Shown here piece by piece: positions 5,880-7,749 of a DNA stretch of 7,749 nt. The DNA is from Bacteroidota bacterium (GTDB lineage Bacteria > Bacteroidota > Bacteroidia > Chitinophagales > Chitinophagaceae). The DNA lies in NCBI GenBank assembly GCA_030831005.1, contig JAURLW010000080.1, positions 1 through 7,749 of the forward strand, given 5' to 3'. The translations under genes and the position numbers were made by a program. Numbering within the stretch: the first letter of the stretch is position 1; each line of letters begins with the position of its first letter. The notes below the pieces were generated by a model. It did no database searches and had not been told where the DNA came from. It was given only the letters and a program-made list of their open reading frames with translations.

Positions 5880-7559
5880 ATGAAAATAGTTCAGTTATTT
5901 GTTTCCTTAATTTATTTTATGTTGATGGGTATAGTAGTACTTGCTCAAAATAACTATCCTACAAACTATTTTCGTAATCCACTTTCTATACCCATTTATT
6001 TAGCGGGCAATTTTGGTGAATGCAGACCCAATCATTTTCATAGTGGCATAGATATTAAAACTTTGGGTAAAGAAAACATGCCTGTTCATGCAGCAGCAAG
6101 TGGCTATATTTCAAGAATTAAATTAGATGCAGTTGGTTTTGGTCATGCTATTTATATTACCCACCCCAATGGATTTACTACCTTATATGCTCACCTTAAT
6201 AATTTCGAACCCCACCTTCAAGCATTTGTCAAAACACAACAATATGCGCAGAAAAAATGGAATATTGATGTAACCCTTAAACCTGATCAATTTCCAGTAA
6301 GCCAAGGAAAATTTATAGCTTATAGCGGCAATACGGGTTCGTCAACCGCTCCTCATCTTCATTTTGAAATTCGTAACACGCTTAGCGAACATCCATTAAA
6401 TCCAATGTTATTTGGTTTGCCTATAGCAGATACTGTGGCTCCTGTTCCCGTCACATTTTATGTTTATGACAGGTCAGCAAGTATATATGGCGCACTCAAT
6501 AAAGCCTACACCCTTCAAAAAGTAAATAATGAATACCAAGTAAAGGAACCAATAAACATATCTACTCCTGCACCTGGTTTTGGACTGCAAATCAATGATT
6601 TTATGCAAGGGAGTACAAATACGCTTACGTATTACACCTGCAAATTATTTGTTGACAAACAATTGGTGCAAACAATAACCTTAGATAATATTGGGTATGA
6701 TGTTACCCGCTATATGCATGCCTTCATAGATTATCCATTTTATAAAACCTATAAAGATTGGATACAATTATTATTTTGTTTGCCGGGTAATGAATTAAAA
6801 CATATTTATGCCAACCCTACGCAGCAATTTAATTGGAATACTAATGAACGACATGCTCTTGAAATCGAATGCATCGATGCCCATGAAAATAGCGTATTTA
6901 TTAAGGCAAACATAGTGGTGGGTGCTATAAATACTATTAATAAGTCGTATACACTTCTTCCTAATAAAGCCTATAGTTACCAAACTGATGAAGTGGTTAT
7001 AACGTTACCTGAAAATACGGTATATGATAAGCTTGAATTTAATCCGCTTATCAACAAAAATGCCAAGGCTTTGTCGGCTCAAGTGATTACTAACCTCTTA
7101 CCTGCTCCATTACATAAAGCAATGCGAATTGCGATTAGACCAAACCAAGAATTGCCAACCCACTTACAAAACAAAGTGGTTATGCAAATGGTTTCTTTTA
7201 AAGACACCTCTTATAAAGCAGCTATTTTAGATGAAGATCGTTATGTAGTGACCACTAAAGAATTAGCTAGCTTTCAATTGACCCTGGATACAACAGCACC
7301 TACAATTACCACTATTTCCAACGCTAAGCATGGAGTTTTTAAAGAAGAACTTCGTTTTAAAGTTAAAGATAACTATACCAGTGTTACTTCTTTTCAATGC
7401 ACCATAGATAAGCAATGGGTATGTTTTGAACAAAGAGGAACGGAATGGTTTTATAAATTTGATGAACATTGTAAACCAGGAAAGCATCATTTGGAAGCCA
7501 TTGCTAAAGATGAAAACGGCAATAAAAAAACACTTTCCTTCAACTTTATTAGCAAATAA
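5880..7559 (+). CDS. Exported M23 family metallopeptidase (LytM/peptidoglycan endopeptidase-like) with C-terminal beta-rich region
   Basis: The 559-residue protein has a signal peptide ending near VVLAQ (residue 23) and acts outside the inner membrane. The LytM-type domain spans about 35-180. All expected zinc and catalytic residues are present: His54 and Asp58 in HFHSGIDI, His105 in YAHL, and His159 and His161 in APHLHFEIR. An active enzyme cleaving peptidoglycan cross-bridges or a related peptide is therefore plausible. There are 54 residues between the YAHL and HLH histidines, more than in compact LytM domains, because of an insert at about 108-140. Residues 185-465 carry no motif I can name. 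The last 90 or so residues (DTTAPTITTISNAKHG onward, ending in an AIAKDENGNKK motif) look like an Ig-like extracellular domain. The ATG at 5880 gives a proper signal peptide. bcp follows after 23 bases. No T9SS tail is visible. Confidence 0.9.
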   Translation: MKIVQLFVSLIYFMLMGIVVLAQNNYPTNYFRNPLSIPIYLAGNFGECRPNHFHSGIDIKTLGKENMPVHAAASGYISRIKLDAVGFGHAIYITHPNGFTTLYAHLNNFEPHLQAFVKTQQYAQKKWNIDVTLKPDQFPVSQGKFIAYSGNTGSSTAPHLHFEIRNTLSEHPLNPMLFGLPIADTVAPVPVTFYVYDRSASIYGALNKAYTLQKVNNEYQVKEPINISTPAPGFGLQINDFMQGSTNTLTYYTCKLFVDKQLVQTITLDNIGYDVTRYMHAFIDYPFYKTYKDWIQLLFCLPGNELKHIYANPTQQFNWNTNERHALEIECIDAHENSVFIKANIVVGAINTINKSYTLLPNKAYSYQTDEVVITLPENTVYDKLEFNPLINKNAKALSAQVITNLLPAPLHKAMRIAIRPNQELPTHLQNKVVMQMVSFKDTSYKAAILDEDRYVVTTKELASFQLTLDTTAPTITTISNAKHGVFKEELRFKVKDNYTSVTSFQCTIDKQWVCFEQRGTEWFYKFDEHCKPGKHHLEAIAKDENGNKKTLSFNFISK

Positions 7560-7582
7560 TTGTTTTCATAAAAACTACTATC

Positions 7583-7749
7583 ATGAGTATTCAAATAGGT
7601 AAAAAAGCACCTGCAATAAAAGGGATTGATCAAAACGGAGCTAAAATTTCTTTAGCTGATTTTAAAGGAAAAAAAGTAGCATTGTATTTTTATCCAAAAG
7701 ATAATACACCGGGCTGTACAGCACAAGCTTGCAATCTAGAAGAAAACAG
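7583..7749 (+). CDS. bcp: Thioredoxin-dependent peroxiredoxin Bcp/PrxQ (partial, C-terminus off the right edge)
   Basis: The first 55 codons encode MSIQIGKKAPAIKGIDQNG and the strand VALYFYPKDNTPGCTAQACN. This is the thioredoxin-fold start of atypical 2-Cys peroxiredoxins. The peroxidatic cysteine is Cys45 in TPGCT, and Cys50 is in the place of the resolving cysteine, the same numbering as E. coli Bcp. The enzyme reduces hydrogen peroxide and organic hydroperoxides in the cytoplasm using thioredoxin. It starts 23 bases after the M23 gene in the same direction, so it may be co-transcribed, although no functional link is evident. About two thirds of the protein is outside the window. Confidence 0.93.
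   Translation, partial: MSIQIGKKAPAIKGIDQNGAKISLADFKGKKVALYFYPKDNTPGCTAQACNLEEN

Noticed and set aside
6795..7490. Two short minus-strand reading frames (6795-6983 and 7263-7490) inside the M23 gene
   Set aside because: They are antisense to a complete metallopeptidase gene, with no upstream signals or family features.
1..7749. A new multi-gene defence, mobile or biosynthetic system
   Set aside because: Apart from the vWA gene, all genes match known families and look like core chromosomal genes. No transposase, integrase, nuclease-helicase pair, toxin-antitoxin pair or terminal inverted repeats were seen.

Overview
The window is about 7.7 kb of AT-rich DNA that reads as a chromosomal segment from a member of the Bacteroidota. 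Three things point there: a PorZ-like type IX secretion (T9SS) protein with its own C-terminal sorting domain, start codons without Shine-Dalgarno sequences, and upstream boxes of the form TAnnTTTG/A. A Chitinophagales-like relative is my best guess, but genus cannot be fixed from the sequence alone. The standard bacterial code fits all genes.

Layout. Positions 1-1736 (minus strand) hold the N-terminal 578 residues or so of an exported von Willebrand factor A (vWA) protein that runs off the left edge. Its distal part is built from an in-frame 135-bp (45-residue) tandem repeat. A 177-bp divergent intergenic region (1737-1913) follows, with candidate promoters on both strands and a perfect 7-bp dyad. 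Positions 1914-5503 (plus strand) are a tightly packed cluster, purN - porZ - recO, with 5 and 0 bases between genes. The recO stop codon directly abuts the stop codon of a small two-helix membrane protein on the minus strand (5504-5779, probably DUF6787). About 100 bp of divergent promoter DNA follows, then an exported M23 metallopeptidase (5880-7559) and, 23 bases later, the start of a Bcp/PrxQ peroxiredoxin cut by the right edge.

How the genes relate. Most are core functions: purine synthesis (PurN), recombinational repair (RecO), peroxide defence (Bcp) and envelope work (PorZ, the M23 peptidase, the small membrane protein). PorZ belongs to the cell-surface T9SS attachment complex that processes proteins carrying the same kind of C-terminal domain. 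No mobile element, CRISPR array, tRNA or rRNA gene was seen, and no defence or biosynthetic system.

The least ordinary part is the vWA gene. Its nearly identical 135-bp repeats, each with two seven-base A tracts, suggest recent expansion and a possible length-variable surface protein. I do not see convincing evidence for a wholly new multi-gene system.
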